Positions 1-5,640 of a DNA stretch of 11,663 bases are shown here, in pieces. Made by a program: the position numbers and the translations under genes. The DNA comes from an uncultured Coriobacteriaceae bacterium (GTDB taxonomy: Bacteria; Actinomycetota; Coriobacteriia; Coriobacteriales; Eggerthellaceae): positions 1 through 11,663 of the forward strand of contig CACXFZ010000283.1 in NCBI GenBank assembly GCA_902767025.1. The letters run 5' to 3'. The number at the start of each line of letters is the position of its first letter. Position 1 is the stretch's first letter. The notes below the pieces were generated by a model. It made no database searches and was not told where the DNA came from. It saw only the letters and a list, made by a program, of their open reading frames with translations.

Positions 1-176
1 CCCTCGCTCTTGAACCCGATGTCGACGAGCACTTCGTCGTGCTCGATCTTCACCACGGTTCCGTCGACAAGGTCGCCCTCGTCGAAGTTGGTGAGGGTGC
101 CGTCGATCATCTGGTTCATCTGATCGTCGGGAATGTCCTCGTAATCAATGACGGATGGATTCTTGATTTCGGTCAA
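1..176 (-). CDS. rpsA: 30S ribosomal protein S1, N-terminal part (runs off the window)
   Basis: Ribosomal protein S1 holds mRNA on the 30S subunit through repeated OB-fold S1 domains. Only the first 58 codons are visible and the gene continues past base 1. The translation begins (M)TEIKNPSVIDYEDIP and, after an acidic stretch, enters the first S1 domain with VDGTVVKIEHDEVLVDIGFK; the GTV-x-(7)-V-D-I-G-x-K-S-E-G pattern is diagnostic of bacterial S1. No ATG fits the start. The best choice is TTG at 176-174, because AAAGGGG at 189-183 lies 6 nt upstream and the frame is open from there. The gene follows pilO in the same direction after 260 nt and has its own likely promoter. The acidic N-terminal extension before the first domain is common in actinobacterial S1. 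The identity is strong; only the exact start is open. Confidence 0.88.
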   Translation of the reverse strand, partial: MTEIKNPSVIDYEDIPDDQMNQMIDGTLTNFDEGDLVDGTVVKIEHDEVLVDIGFKSE

Positions 177-179
177 AAC

Positions 180-205
180 GGACCCCTTTCGAAGCTACGG
201 GGACC
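180..205 (-). promoter_or_regulatory. Hairpin that can mask the rpsA ribosome binding site
   Basis: On the minus strand GG-T-CCCC (205-199) can pair with GGGG-T-CC (186-180): four plus two base pairs flanking one T/T mismatch, with a 12 nt loop. The 3' arm contains the GGGG of the AAAGGGG Shine-Dalgarno used by the TTG start, so the fold would hide it. S1 of E. coli represses its own translation through leader structure; a similar role here is inference. No folding energy was computed. Confidence 0.4.
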
Positions 206-287
206 CTTCGCCATGATTGTTCAAGCTGGTATTTGCGTTTAGGACTACAACAACTGCCAAACATGTCTCGGGGGCCTACACTTACCA

Positions 288-310
288 CCTGTCGCACCTT
301 TTGCGGCAGG
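288..310 (-). promoter_or_regulatory. rpsA: Stem-loop at the predicted 5' end of the rpsA transcript
   Basis: Read on the minus strand, CCTG-C-CGCA (310-302) pairs with TGCG-A-CAGG (296-288): two 4 bp blocks with one C/A mismatch and a five-base loop. It starts within a base or so of the transcription start expected from the -10 element at 323-318. A stem at the extreme 5' end could stabilise the mRNA or act in S1 control. The pairing is seen directly; the function is inferred. Confidence 0.4.
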
Positions 311-317
311 TTCGTAG

Positions 318-326
318 ATTGTAGCA
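318..326 (-). promoter_or_regulatory. rpsA: Extended -10 promoter of rpsA
   Basis: The minus strand reads TGC-TACAAT, an extended -10 element (TGn) with a hexamer one base away from TATAAT, at 323-318. No good -35 box lies 16-18 nt upstream, which is typical of extended -10 promoters. Transcription would start near 311 and leave a leader of about 135 nt before the TTG start. This would give S1 an output independent of the pilus genes. Confidence 0.55.
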
Positions 327-373
327 CAGGCATGCCGAGTTCCCACGACGAATACGGGACATATCCGCATACG

Positions 374-385
374 CCGCACGTGCGG
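374..385. repeat. Perfect 12 bp palindrome between pilO and rpsA
   Basis: CCGCACGTGCGG is self-complementary. It lies about 50 nt past the pilO stop and about 50 nt upstream of the rpsA -10 element. It could be a DNA site for a dimeric regulator or the core of a terminator-like hairpin. No T-run follows it on the minus strand, so it does not look like an intrinsic terminator. Nothing else in 177-436 looks like one, so read-through from the pil genes into rpsA is possible. Confidence 0.35.
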
Positions 386-436
386 TGGCGCAGGCGCGCG
401 ACAGGCAGATTGGAGCCGGATATCCAGGCGCGTGAG

Positions 437-1027
437 CTACACCCGCTCGTAGAAAATGGCATGCAATCCCACGGCGAAAGGCGCCGAGGTCTTGCCCGTG
501 TTGGTGCCCACGATCTGGGAGCGCGACGTGCGATCGGTGGTCGACTGCATGGACGCCGAATCGATGCTGCACGGATAGAGGCCCTGTTCCAGCGCCGTCA
601 TCACGTTGCGGCCCTCTTCGAGCGACTGGCACCCGAACGTGATGGTCACACCGCGCTTGACCAGGCCTTCGGTGGACGTGTCCAGATCGTCGAACGCCAG
701 CTCGTAGTCGACCGTGTTCGCCAGGATCGTGTAGAGCTGGTTCATCAACGGCTGGATGTTGTCGTAATCGGGCAGCGTCGTCTGCTTGACGCCCGAGGAT
801 TTCTTCTCGTCGATTTGCTTGCGCATCGACTCCATCTGGGCAAGCTGGACGTTGGCCGCATCGGTCTGCGTTTCCAGCTCGACGATCTGGTTGTCCAACC
901 GGGTGAGCTCGTCGGCCGTCCCCTGGTACACGAACAGGTACCAGGCCAGCAAGCACAGCAGCACGACCAGCACGACCAGCAGGCCCTTTTCGCGAGAAGT
1001 GAAGTTGATCGAACCCATGCCTGCCAC
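437..1027 (-). CDS. pilO: Type IV pilus inner-membrane platform protein PilO
   Basis: PilO dimerises with PilN through periplasm-facing (here extracytoplasmic) coiled-coil and ferredoxin-like domains, and so links the cytoplasmic PilM ring to the pilus. The 196-residue product has a short basic N-terminus, one membrane segment at about 15-34 (GLLVVLVVLLCLLAWYLFVY), a helical coiled-coil stretch at about 36-76, and a small alpha/beta domain ending HAIFYERV, with two cysteines (in FGCQS and YPCSI). This is the usual PilO size and architecture. The frame opens with GTG directly after the pilN TAG, with AAGGGG 6 nt upstream (1039-1034); an ATG at codon 4 (1018-1016) is an alternative start. It is the last pil gene seen. 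PilP and PilQ, which follow PilO in Gram-negative operons, are absent. The assignment rests on architecture plus position. Confidence 0.8.
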   Translation of the reverse strand: MAGMGSINFTSREKGLLVVLVVLLCLLAWYLFVYQGTADELTRLDNQIVELETQTDAANVQLAQMESMRKQIDEKKSSGVKQTTLPDYDNIQPLMNQLYTILANTVDYELAFDDLDTSTEGLVKRGVTITFGCQSLEEGRNVMTALEQGLYPCSIDSASMQSTTDRTSRSQIVGTNTGKTSAPFAVGLHAIFYERV

Positions 1028-1624
1028 CTACTTCCCCTTCTTGGAATCGCTGCCGCCGTTGAGCGTGATCTGCAGCATGGCCGTCACGTTGGCTTCGTCG
1101 GAATTCGCCGCCTTGGTGACCGCCACGTCGGAGACCATCGGCTGCGCCTTGATCGTGTCGGCGAGCCTGCCCAGGTTGTCCAGCGAGATGTCCTTGACGT
1201 TCACGGTGACCAGCGTGTCGCGCGCACCCACGGCCGTCACCGTCGCGGACGGCTCGACCGCCTGGGCTACCAGCTCCATCGCGAGCAGCGCGTCGATGGT
1301 CTCGTCGTCGCTGGCGTTGCCCACGAAGCTGCGGTACTCGGCCTGCACCTCGTCGTAATCGACGAGCTTGCCCTTGACCTCGTCGTAGGCGGCCTGCGCC
1401 GTGGCCAGATCGCCCTGGCGTGCGGACACGGCCGCGAAGCGGTCGACGATGCCGAACTTGCCCACCACGGCCAGCAGCGCCAGCGCGAGCAGGCCCAGCA
1501 GCACGATCCTTCCAACGTTGACCGACTCGCCCTGCTGCGGAAGCAGGTTCATCGTGGTCTTGGTGGGCGGGACCGCCGACGCATCGCCGCCGATCTTGAT
1601 TTCCTTGTTCCAGTCGATAGCCAT
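1028..1624 (-). CDS. pilN: Type IV pilus inner-membrane platform protein PilN
   Basis: PilN is a bitopic membrane protein whose cytoplasmic tail docks into PilM and whose outer domain pairs with PilO. The 198-residue product carries the PilM-binding signature M-NLLP at about residues 25-29, a single hydrophobic segment at about 39-60 (rich in L, A and V), then a helical region and a compact domain (about 125-190) with alternating beta-strand patterns such as TLVTVNVKDISL and ANVTAMLQITLNG. The C-terminus is polar (GGSDSKKGK). The ATG at 1624-1622 directly abuts the pilM TAG with no spacer, so translation is probably coupled. The NLLP motif followed by one membrane helix is the classic PilN pattern. 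Confidence 0.85.
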   Translation of the reverse strand: MAIDWNKEIKIGGDASAVPPTKTTMNLLPQQGESVNVGRIVLLGLLALALLAVVGKFGIVDRFAAVSARQGDLATAQAAYDEVKGKLVDYDEVQAEYRSFVGNASDDETIDALLAMELVAQAVEPSATVTAVGARDTLVTVNVKDISLDNLGRLADTIKAQPMVSDVAVTKAANSDEANVTAMLQITLNGGSDSKKGK

Positions 1625-2626
1625 CTACATCGCCTCGCCTTCGAGCAACCCGCCAATCGCAAGCGTGCAGATGGGGGCGTTTTCGGCTCCCGCGGCTTCC
1701 TTGGGCAGCAGGGCGGCCGCTCCCAGCGACGTCACGTCGATCGCCTGCGAGATCGTGTTCGTCAGCTGCGGGATCTGCGCGCCGCCGCCCAGGAAGTACA
1801 TCTGCTCGACGTCCTTGTCCTGGCTCGAGAAGTTGTAGAAGTTCACGACCTTGCTCACTTCGATGGCCAGCCTGTCGTAGACCGCCTGGCACGCGTCGGA
1901 ATCGAGCACGTCTTCGAAGTTCGAGTACTTGTAGGAGCTCGCCGTGTAGGCGTCGATGCCCTTCAGGTTGGCGATTGCCGCATCGATTTCGTTGCACCCG
2001 AAATCGATGACCTTGCTGGCCTCGTAATGCGACCCCTTGAACAGGGTCATCACCACCTGCGAGTAGCCGATGTCGACCAGCACCAGGTTCGTGTCGGCAA
2101 GCGACGGGTCCGCCTTCACGCGCTCGTTGAGCAACCGCGTGAAGGCCATCGGGGCGGGAATGACCGATTTCAGCTTGAAGCCCGCCTTGTTGAGGATGTC
2201 TTCGTAGGTGGTGACAAACGAACGCGAAACGGCCGCCGCGAACAGGCTCAGGCTTTCCGGGTCGCGCGCGTTGTCGATGGGGTCGACCGCGTAATCGTAG
2301 ATGTATTCGCCCGTGTCGCCCGACACGAAGTCGCGAAACTCGTACGGCAGGTTCAGCGTGACTTCCTCGGCGCTCATCTTGGGCAGCGTCACATGACGGA
2401 AGAACGTCTGGGACGACGAAAGGACCAGCACGGCCTGGCGTGCACGCACGCCCTGCTCCTTGCGCAGGCCCTGCAGAAACGTCGTCATGGTCTGGGGCGA
2501 CGTCACCTGGCCCAGGCTGATCATGTTCTCGGGCATGTGTTCGGCAAGAAGGCGCAGGCCCGAACCCGAGCGCTCGGCCATCTTGCAGCTGTTGCCGCCA
2601 ATATCGATTCCTACGTAAGCAGCCAC
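1625..2626 (-). CDS. pilM: Type IV pilus actin-like ATPase-fold protein PilM
   Basis: PilM is a cytoplasmic, FtsA-like protein that binds nucleotide and the PilN tail and connects the assembly ATPase to the membrane platform. The 333-residue product shows the actin-fold phosphate-1 loop near the start (GIDIGGNSCKMAE, residues 6-18), phosphate-2 (VLVDIGYSQVVM, about 182-193) and the adenosine motif (YFLGGGAQIPQL, about 277-288). The family's LPY/F-E signature appears as NLPYEFRDF at 92-100. It has no membrane segment. The start is GTG at 2626-2624 with GAGGGG 5 nt upstream (2637-2632). It follows a 175 nt gap with repeats and a candidate promoter, and heads the tightly packed pilM-pilN-pilO unit. 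Confidence 0.9.
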   Translation of the reverse strand: MAAYVGIDIGGNSCKMAERSGSGLRLLAEHMPENMISLGQVTSPQTMTTFLQGLRKEQGVRARQAVLVLSSSQTFFRHVTLPKMSAEEVTLNLPYEFRDFVSGDTGEYIYDYAVDPIDNARDPESLSLFAAAVSRSFVTTYEDILNKAGFKLKSVIPAPMAFTRLLNERVKADPSLADTNLVLVDIGYSQVVMTLFKGSHYEASKVIDFGCNEIDAAIANLKGIDAYTASSYKYSNFEDVLDSDACQAVYDRLAIEVSKVVNFYNFSSQDKDVEQMYFLGGGAQIPQLTNTISQAIDVTSLGAAALLPKEAAGAENAPICTLAIGGLLEGEAM

Positions 2627-2654
2627 TCAAACCCCTCATCTCGCGCGTTTGAAT

Positions 2655-2675
2655 CAACCACAGGTACAACCACAG
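2655..2675. repeat. Two 9 bp direct repeats just downstream of the pilM -10 element
   Basis: On the minus strand CTGTGGTTG occurs twice, separated by TAC, giving a 12 nt period (2675-2667 and 2663-2655). The pair sits between the candidate -10 element (2682-2677) and the pilM ribosome site, so it overlaps or closely follows the expected transcription start. That is a usual place for a repressor operator or an RNA-level site. The repeat is certain; the role is not known. Confidence 0.45.
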
Positions 2676-2676
2676 T

Positions 2677-2682
2677 ATTGTA
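2677..2682 (-). promoter_or_regulatory. pilM: Candidate -10 element of a pilM promoter
   Basis: The minus strand reads TACAAT at 2682-2677, one base from TATAAT. The sequence 16-18 nt upstream (around 2700) is CCCGTT/CCGTTC, a poor -35 box, but it falls inside the TTCCCGT repeats. A promoter needing an activator would look like this. It would drive pilM-pilN-pilO with a leader of about 45 nt. Confidence 0.4.
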
Positions 2683-2694
2683 GCGTAAAACCAG

Positions 2695-2722
2695 ACGGGA
2701 ACGGGAATCTGCACGACGGGAA
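2695..2722. repeat. Three copies of TTCCCGT in the -35 zone upstream of pilM
   Basis: On the minus strand TTCCCGT occurs at 2722-2716, 2707-2701 and 2701-2695; the last two overlap by one base. The cluster covers the region where the -35 box of the pilM promoter would lie. Repeated heptamers in that position are typical of activator binding sites, but no known factor is recognised. Confidence 0.35.
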
Positions 2723-2733
2723 GCGCCCCAACT

Positions 2734-2755
2734 GCCCTGCTCGTCAGCCCTGCTC
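2734..2755. repeat. Two 9 bp direct repeats after pilD
   Basis: GCCCTGCTC occurs at 2734-2742 and again at 2747-2755, separated by GTCA (13 nt period). It lies in the 175 nt gap between pilD and pilM, upstream of the TTCCCGT cluster. No T-run follows, so it does not look like a terminator. Its role is unknown. Confidence 0.35.
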
Positions 2756-2801
2756 ACCCACCTGCCGCCTGGCAAGCAAGCGACTGCGGGAACGCATGCG
2801 G

Positions 2802-3671
2802 CTATGCCGCGAACAGGCCGAAATACCAGGACATCACCTGGCTGCCGCACATCAACGTGACCCACAGGGCGCAGGCGATGGCGGGGCCGAACGGTATCGT
2901 GCGACCGAAGAACTGCCCGGCAGCCTCGTCGTCCGGGGTTGCGTTCTGCTCAGCCGGCGCGGACTGCATGCGCCGCTCGCATGCCTGGCACACGAGCGCG
3001 AACAGGATTCCCAGCACGGATGCGATCAGCAGGCAGAACACGCCCTGCTGCCATCCCAGGTAGCACCCCGCCACGAACAGCAGCTTCAAATCGCCGCCAC
3101 CCATGCTTTCGCGGCCGAGCACGTGATCGGCGATCAGCACCAGCACGAGCATGCCCCCGCCAAGCGCAACGCCGCCGATCAGGGAATCGATTATCGGACC
3201 GACGAGCAGGCTTCCCTGCTGAAACGACGCGGCGGCAAGGTAGGCCACGCGAATGGCCAGTGCAGCGACGATGGCGCCGTTGGGAATGGTGTAGGAGTCC
3301 AGGTCCACCAGCGAGATGTAGAGCAACACGCTGCACAGGGCCACGAGCTCGGCCATCTCGAGCACCTCGTGGGACGGAATGCAGGCGACGCCCACGAACA
3401 CGATGCCGGCCAGCAGCTCGACTGCGGGATAGCGCACGCTCACCGCCGCGCCGCAATGCCTGCACCGACCGCGCTGCAGCACCCAGCTGAGCACGGGAAC
3501 CAGCTCCAGGGCGCCCAGCTCGTGGTTGCACGCGGGGCAATGCGAACGGCCGTGAACGATGGACTCCCCATGTTCGCGCCGGTACGCCATGCAGTTGATG
3601 AAGCTGCCTGCGCACAGGCCCGCCACGAAGACGAGTGCGATTCCGAAGGGGCTTTGCATGAACGCTTGCAT
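2802..3671 (-). CDS. pilD: Prepilin peptidase / N-methyltransferase PilD
   Basis: PilD is the polytopic membrane aspartyl protease that cleaves prepilins after the conserved glycine and, in most family members, methylates the new N-terminus. The 289-residue product has the N-terminal domain with two CxxC pairs (C45/C48 and C70/C73), as in methyltransferase-competent, zinc-binding members. It also has the catalytic aspartates of the GxGD class: D123/D125 in LVDLDSYTIPN and D194 in GGGDLKL. Several hydrophobic segments are present (about 11-28, 86-98, 107-122, 133-148, 166-183, 211-228, 262-278), and the family end motif appears as IPFGPAIA. The start is ATG at 3671 with a weak AGTAGG only 3 nt upstream; the ATG at codon 5 has no better site. 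It follows the terminator after pilA and supplies the enzyme for the four prepilins encoded here. Confidence 0.93.
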   Translation of the reverse strand: MQAFMQSPFGIALVFVAGLCAGSFINCMAYRREHGESIVHGRSHCPACNHELGALELVPVLSWVLQRGRCRHCGAAVSVRYPAVELLAGIVFVGVACIPSHEVLEMAELVALCSVLLYISLVDLDSYTIPNGAIVAALAIRVAYLAAASFQQGSLLVGPIIDSLIGGVALGGGMLVLVLIADHVLGRESMGGGDLKLLFVAGCYLGWQQGVFCLLIASVLGILFALVCQACERRMQSAPAEQNATPDDEAAGQFFGRTIPFGPAIACALWVTLMCGSQVMSWYFGLFAA

Positions 3672-3687
3672 GTACCTACTTGGTCAT

Positions 3688-3721
3688 AAAAAGGCGGAGC
3701 GCACGATGCACGCCCCGCCTT
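3688..3721 (-). terminator. Rho-independent terminator after pilA
   Basis: On the minus strand AAGGCGG pairs with CCGCCTT, and the inner GGCGTGC/GTGCGCT continues the stem with some G-U pairs around an ATC loop. The roughly 14 bp stem is followed directly by TTTTT (3692-3688). It begins about 21 nt after the pilA stop and ends 16 nt before the pilD start. It should end most pilA transcripts, with any read-through supplying pilD. Confidence 0.82.
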
Positions 3722-3742
3722 GGCTGATGATTGATGGCTTCT

Positions 3743-4174
3743 CTACAGGCTCGTGCCGCCGAAGATCCAGCCTTGCCCGTCGTTGCCCTTGCTGTCCACG
3801 GTAACCGTCGGGGGCACGGAGGTGTCCTCGCTCATGTTCACGTAGACCTGGCTGGTGCGGTCGGAGAAGGCGAGCTTCTGGGACGGCAGGTCTTCGCCCG
3901 AAACCTCGACGTTGGGCGCGTCGGAGGTGGTGTCGTAGTTGTACTGCATCTGGCCATCGTCCATGTAGTCGGCCATCGCGATGGCGTACAGCGCACGACC
4001 ATTCGCCTGGTCAGCCGCATCTTTTGCCCGGTCGAGCTGGGCGGTGAACACGGGGATGGCGATTGCCACCAGCACGACGATGATGGCGATGACGATGAGC
4101 AGCTCCATCAGCGTGAAACCCTGCTGGCCGCGCTTGCGCAGCTTGCCCTGGTACGACTTGATCGACTCAAACAT
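3743..4174 (-). CDS. pilA: Major type IV pilin (prepilin) PilA
   Basis: This is the structural subunit of the pilus shaft. The 143-residue precursor has a basic 19-residue leader ending RGQQG, then the classic type III signal FTLMELLIVIAIIVVLVAIA: cleavage after G19, Phe at +1 and Glu at +5. The hydrophobic helix (about 20-42) continues into an amphipathic stretch (QLDRAKDAADQANGRALYA) and a small, acidic beta-rich head ending WIFGGTSL. The mature form is about 124 residues and has no cysteine, so the disulfide-bounded D-loop of many Gram-negative pilins is absent. The frame is open further upstream, but ATG at 4174-4172, with AAGGGG 6 nt before it (4186-4181), gives a normal leader. The gene has its own strong promoter and is closed by a terminator, as expected for an abundant subunit. 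Confidence 0.93.
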   Translation of the reverse strand: MFESIKSYQGKLRKRGQQGFTLMELLIVIAIIVVLVAIAIPVFTAQLDRAKDAADQANGRALYAIAMADYMDDGQMQYNYDTTSDAPNVEVSGEDLPSQKLAFSDRTSQVYVNMSEDTSVPPTVTVDSKGNDGQGWIFGGTSL

Positions 4175-4209
4175 GGCGAGCCCCTTCTTCCTTGCTTCCG
4201 CATGCCCCA

Positions 4210-4239
4210 AGAACACGAAAGCGTGCGAACTCGTGTCCC
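4210..4239 (-). promoter_or_regulatory. pilA: Hairpin in the 5' leader of pilA mRNA
   Basis: The minus-strand arms GGGACACGA (4239-4231) and TCGTGTTCT (4218-4210) can form nine pairs, two of them G-U, around a 12 nt loop. The stem starts roughly 8 nt after the transcription start expected from the -10 element at 4259-4254. Stems at the 5' end often lengthen mRNA life, which would suit a major pilin. The pairing is visible; the effect is inferred. Confidence 0.42.
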
Positions 4240-4253
4240 TCGTTGGTAGCAAG

Positions 4254-4282
4254 ATTATACTCAACCTTCCGTGGCCGTTCAA
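4254..4282 (-). promoter_or_regulatory. pilA: Strong sigma-70-type promoter of pilA
   Basis: On the minus strand a perfect TATAAT (4259-4254) lies exactly 17 nt from TTGAAC (4282-4277), a 4-of-6 match to TTGACA with the key TTGA intact. Upstream there is an AT-rich patch (CAATTATT, near 4327-4320). The expected start is near 4247, giving a leader of about 73 nt. This is the best promoter in the window and stands out in GC-rich DNA. Confidence 0.8.
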
Positions 4283-4350
4283 CACTTTTGACGCCGCGCG
4301 CCGAGCTGTCACCAAGCTGAATAATTGTCCGGAAAACCGCTGCGTCTGCA

Positions 4351-4390
4351 GGCAGGCAACCCGCAGAGGGCTGCCCTCGAAAACCCTGCC
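4351..4390 (-). other. Nested inverted repeats after pilC, possible weak terminator or 3' end structure
   Basis: On the minus strand GGCAGG (4390-4385) can pair with CCTGCC (4356-4351), enclosing the small stem GAGGG/CCCTC (4378-4374 with 4370-4366). It starts about 10 nt after the pilC stop and precedes the pilA promoter. No T-run follows, so it is not a standard intrinsic terminator. It could protect the 3' end of the upstream mRNA. Confidence 0.3.
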
Positions 4391-4400
4391 TCCCCTTTCG

Positions 4401-5615
4401 CTAGATGCTCGTTCCCAAGCCTCCGTAGAGCGAGAAGATGGGCAGGTAGACGGCAAGCAGGATGCCGCCCACGATGAAGGCGAGGATGATGATCAGCGCA
4501 GGCTCCATCACGGCAAGGGCGCGCGTGGTGGCCGTTTCGGTTTCGTTGTCGTAGTAGTCGGCCATGACGTCGAGCGTCTGCTCGAGAGAGCCGGTCTGCT
4601 CGCCGATTCCGGTCATCTCCACCATCATGTCGGGAAACGCCTTCGTCCTGGCCAGCGACGTCGACAGCTGCCTGCCCGCCTCCAGATCCACGCGGGTGTC
4701 GGCCAGGTTCTTCGCCATCCAGTAGTTCGACATCGACCGCGCCGTCACGTCCACCGCAGACAGCACCGGCAGGCCCGCATCCATCATCATCGACATCGTC
4801 GAAGCGTACTGGCTGGCACTGCTCGACTCGACGATGTGCCCCATGATGGGAAGGCGCAGCAGGAACCGGTGCCAGGCAAGGCGGAACGATTCGTTGCGCT
4901 GGGCGAGCTTGAGTGCAATCACCACGATGGCGATGACGGCGAAGACCACCCACCAGTACCTGGTCCACCAGTCGGCGCTCGCCATCAGGAACTTGGTGAT
5001 GCCGGGCAGTTCCATGTTCATCTGCTCGAACGACGAGGTGAACGTGGGCACGGCGAAGATCATGATGATGGCGATGACGATGACGGCCAGAGCCAGCACG
5101 AACACCGGGTAGATCAGGGCGGAGCGCACCCGCGACTTGTTCTTGTCGGTCTTGTTGTAGTAGGCCCCCATGCGCTCGAAGACCTTTTCGAGCGTACCGG
5201 ACACCTCGCCGGCGCGGATCGACTCGACGAAGGTCTCGGGCAGGCCGGGCCCATGCTTGGCGAAGCTGTCCGCCAGGCCGTAGCCGGCAGACACGTCGTC
5301 GGCCACCGCCGTGAGCATTTTCGACAGTCCCTTGTCCTCGGTTTGGCCCGCCACCAGCTCGAGTGTGCGCACGATGGGCATGCCAGCCTTGAGGATGATG
5401 CCCATCTGGTTGCACATGATCGACAGGTTCTTGTCCTTCGTCTTGCTGCCCAAATCGATGTTCAGATCGCGCTCGCCCGAAGCCTGGACCAGGGATTCCA
5501 CCACCAGGCCGTCCTCGCGCAGCTTCTCGATGGCCTCTTGGCGGCTGTTCGCCTCGACAACGCCGCTCAGGTGGGCGTTGGCCATCGTGCGCGCTCTGTA
5601 GTTGAATGCTTTCAC
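4401..5615 (-). CDS. pilC: Type IV pilus platform protein PilC (GspF family)
   Basis: PilC is the polytopic membrane platform on which PilB and PilT act to move pilin in and out of the fibre. The 404-residue product has the expected two GspF-type domains (about 65-190 and 270-395). Membrane segments lie at about 165-192 (ALIYPVFVLALAVIVIAIIM), 220-238 (WWVVFAVIAIVVIALKL) and the C-terminus at about 372-397 (EPALIIILAFIVGGILLAVY). Family motifs include AGMPIVRTLE with IRAGEVSGTLE in the first half and AGLPVLSAV with TGIGEQTGSLE in the second. The start is GTG at 5615-5613 with AAAGGAG 10 nt upstream (5632-5626). It lies 25 nt after pilT. The following 226 nt gap carries the pilA promoter, so PilC probably ends the ATPase-platform unit. 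Confidence 0.95.
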   Translation of the reverse strand: MKAFNYRARTMANAHLSGVVEANSRQEAIEKLREDGLVVESLVQASGERDLNIDLGSKTKDKNLSIMCNQMGIILKAGMPIVRTLELVAGQTEDKGLSKMLTAVADDVSAGYGLADSFAKHGPGLPETFVESIRAGEVSGTLEKVFERMGAYYNKTDKNKSRVRSALIYPVFVLALAVIVIAIIMIFAVPTFTSSFEQMNMELPGITKFLMASADWWTRYWWVVFAVIAIVVIALKLAQRNESFRLAWHRFLLRLPIMGHIVESSSASQYASTMSMMMDAGLPVLSAVDVTARSMSNYWMAKNLADTRVDLEAGRQLSTSLARTKAFPDMMVEMTGIGEQTGSLEQTLDVMADYYDNETETATTRALAVMEPALIIILAFIVGGILLAVYLPIFSLYGGLGTSI

Positions 5616-5640
5616 GTTGAATGTGCTCCTTTGCGGGAAC

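Noticed and set aside
233..2683. Very long open frame on the plus strand (816 codons)
   Set aside because: It lies antisense to pilM, pilN and pilO, has the His/Arg/Asp-rich make-up of a high-GC shadow frame, shows no domain, and crosses the intergenic gaps on both sides.
282..2714. 810-codon open frame on the minus strand spanning pilM-pilN-pilO
   Set aside because: It is in a different frame from the three recognised proteins and runs through their stops and starts; its composition is that of a shadow frame.
3676..3687. Three-codon ATG-to-TAG frame just after the pilA terminator, before pilD
   Set aside because: It is too short to mean anything and has no ribosome site; chance is the simplest reading.
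3743..4456. Longer form of pilA with an upstream start
   Set aside because: It would cross the promoter and leader and overlap the end of pilC. The ATG at 4174 has a good ribosome site and gives a normal 19-residue leader.
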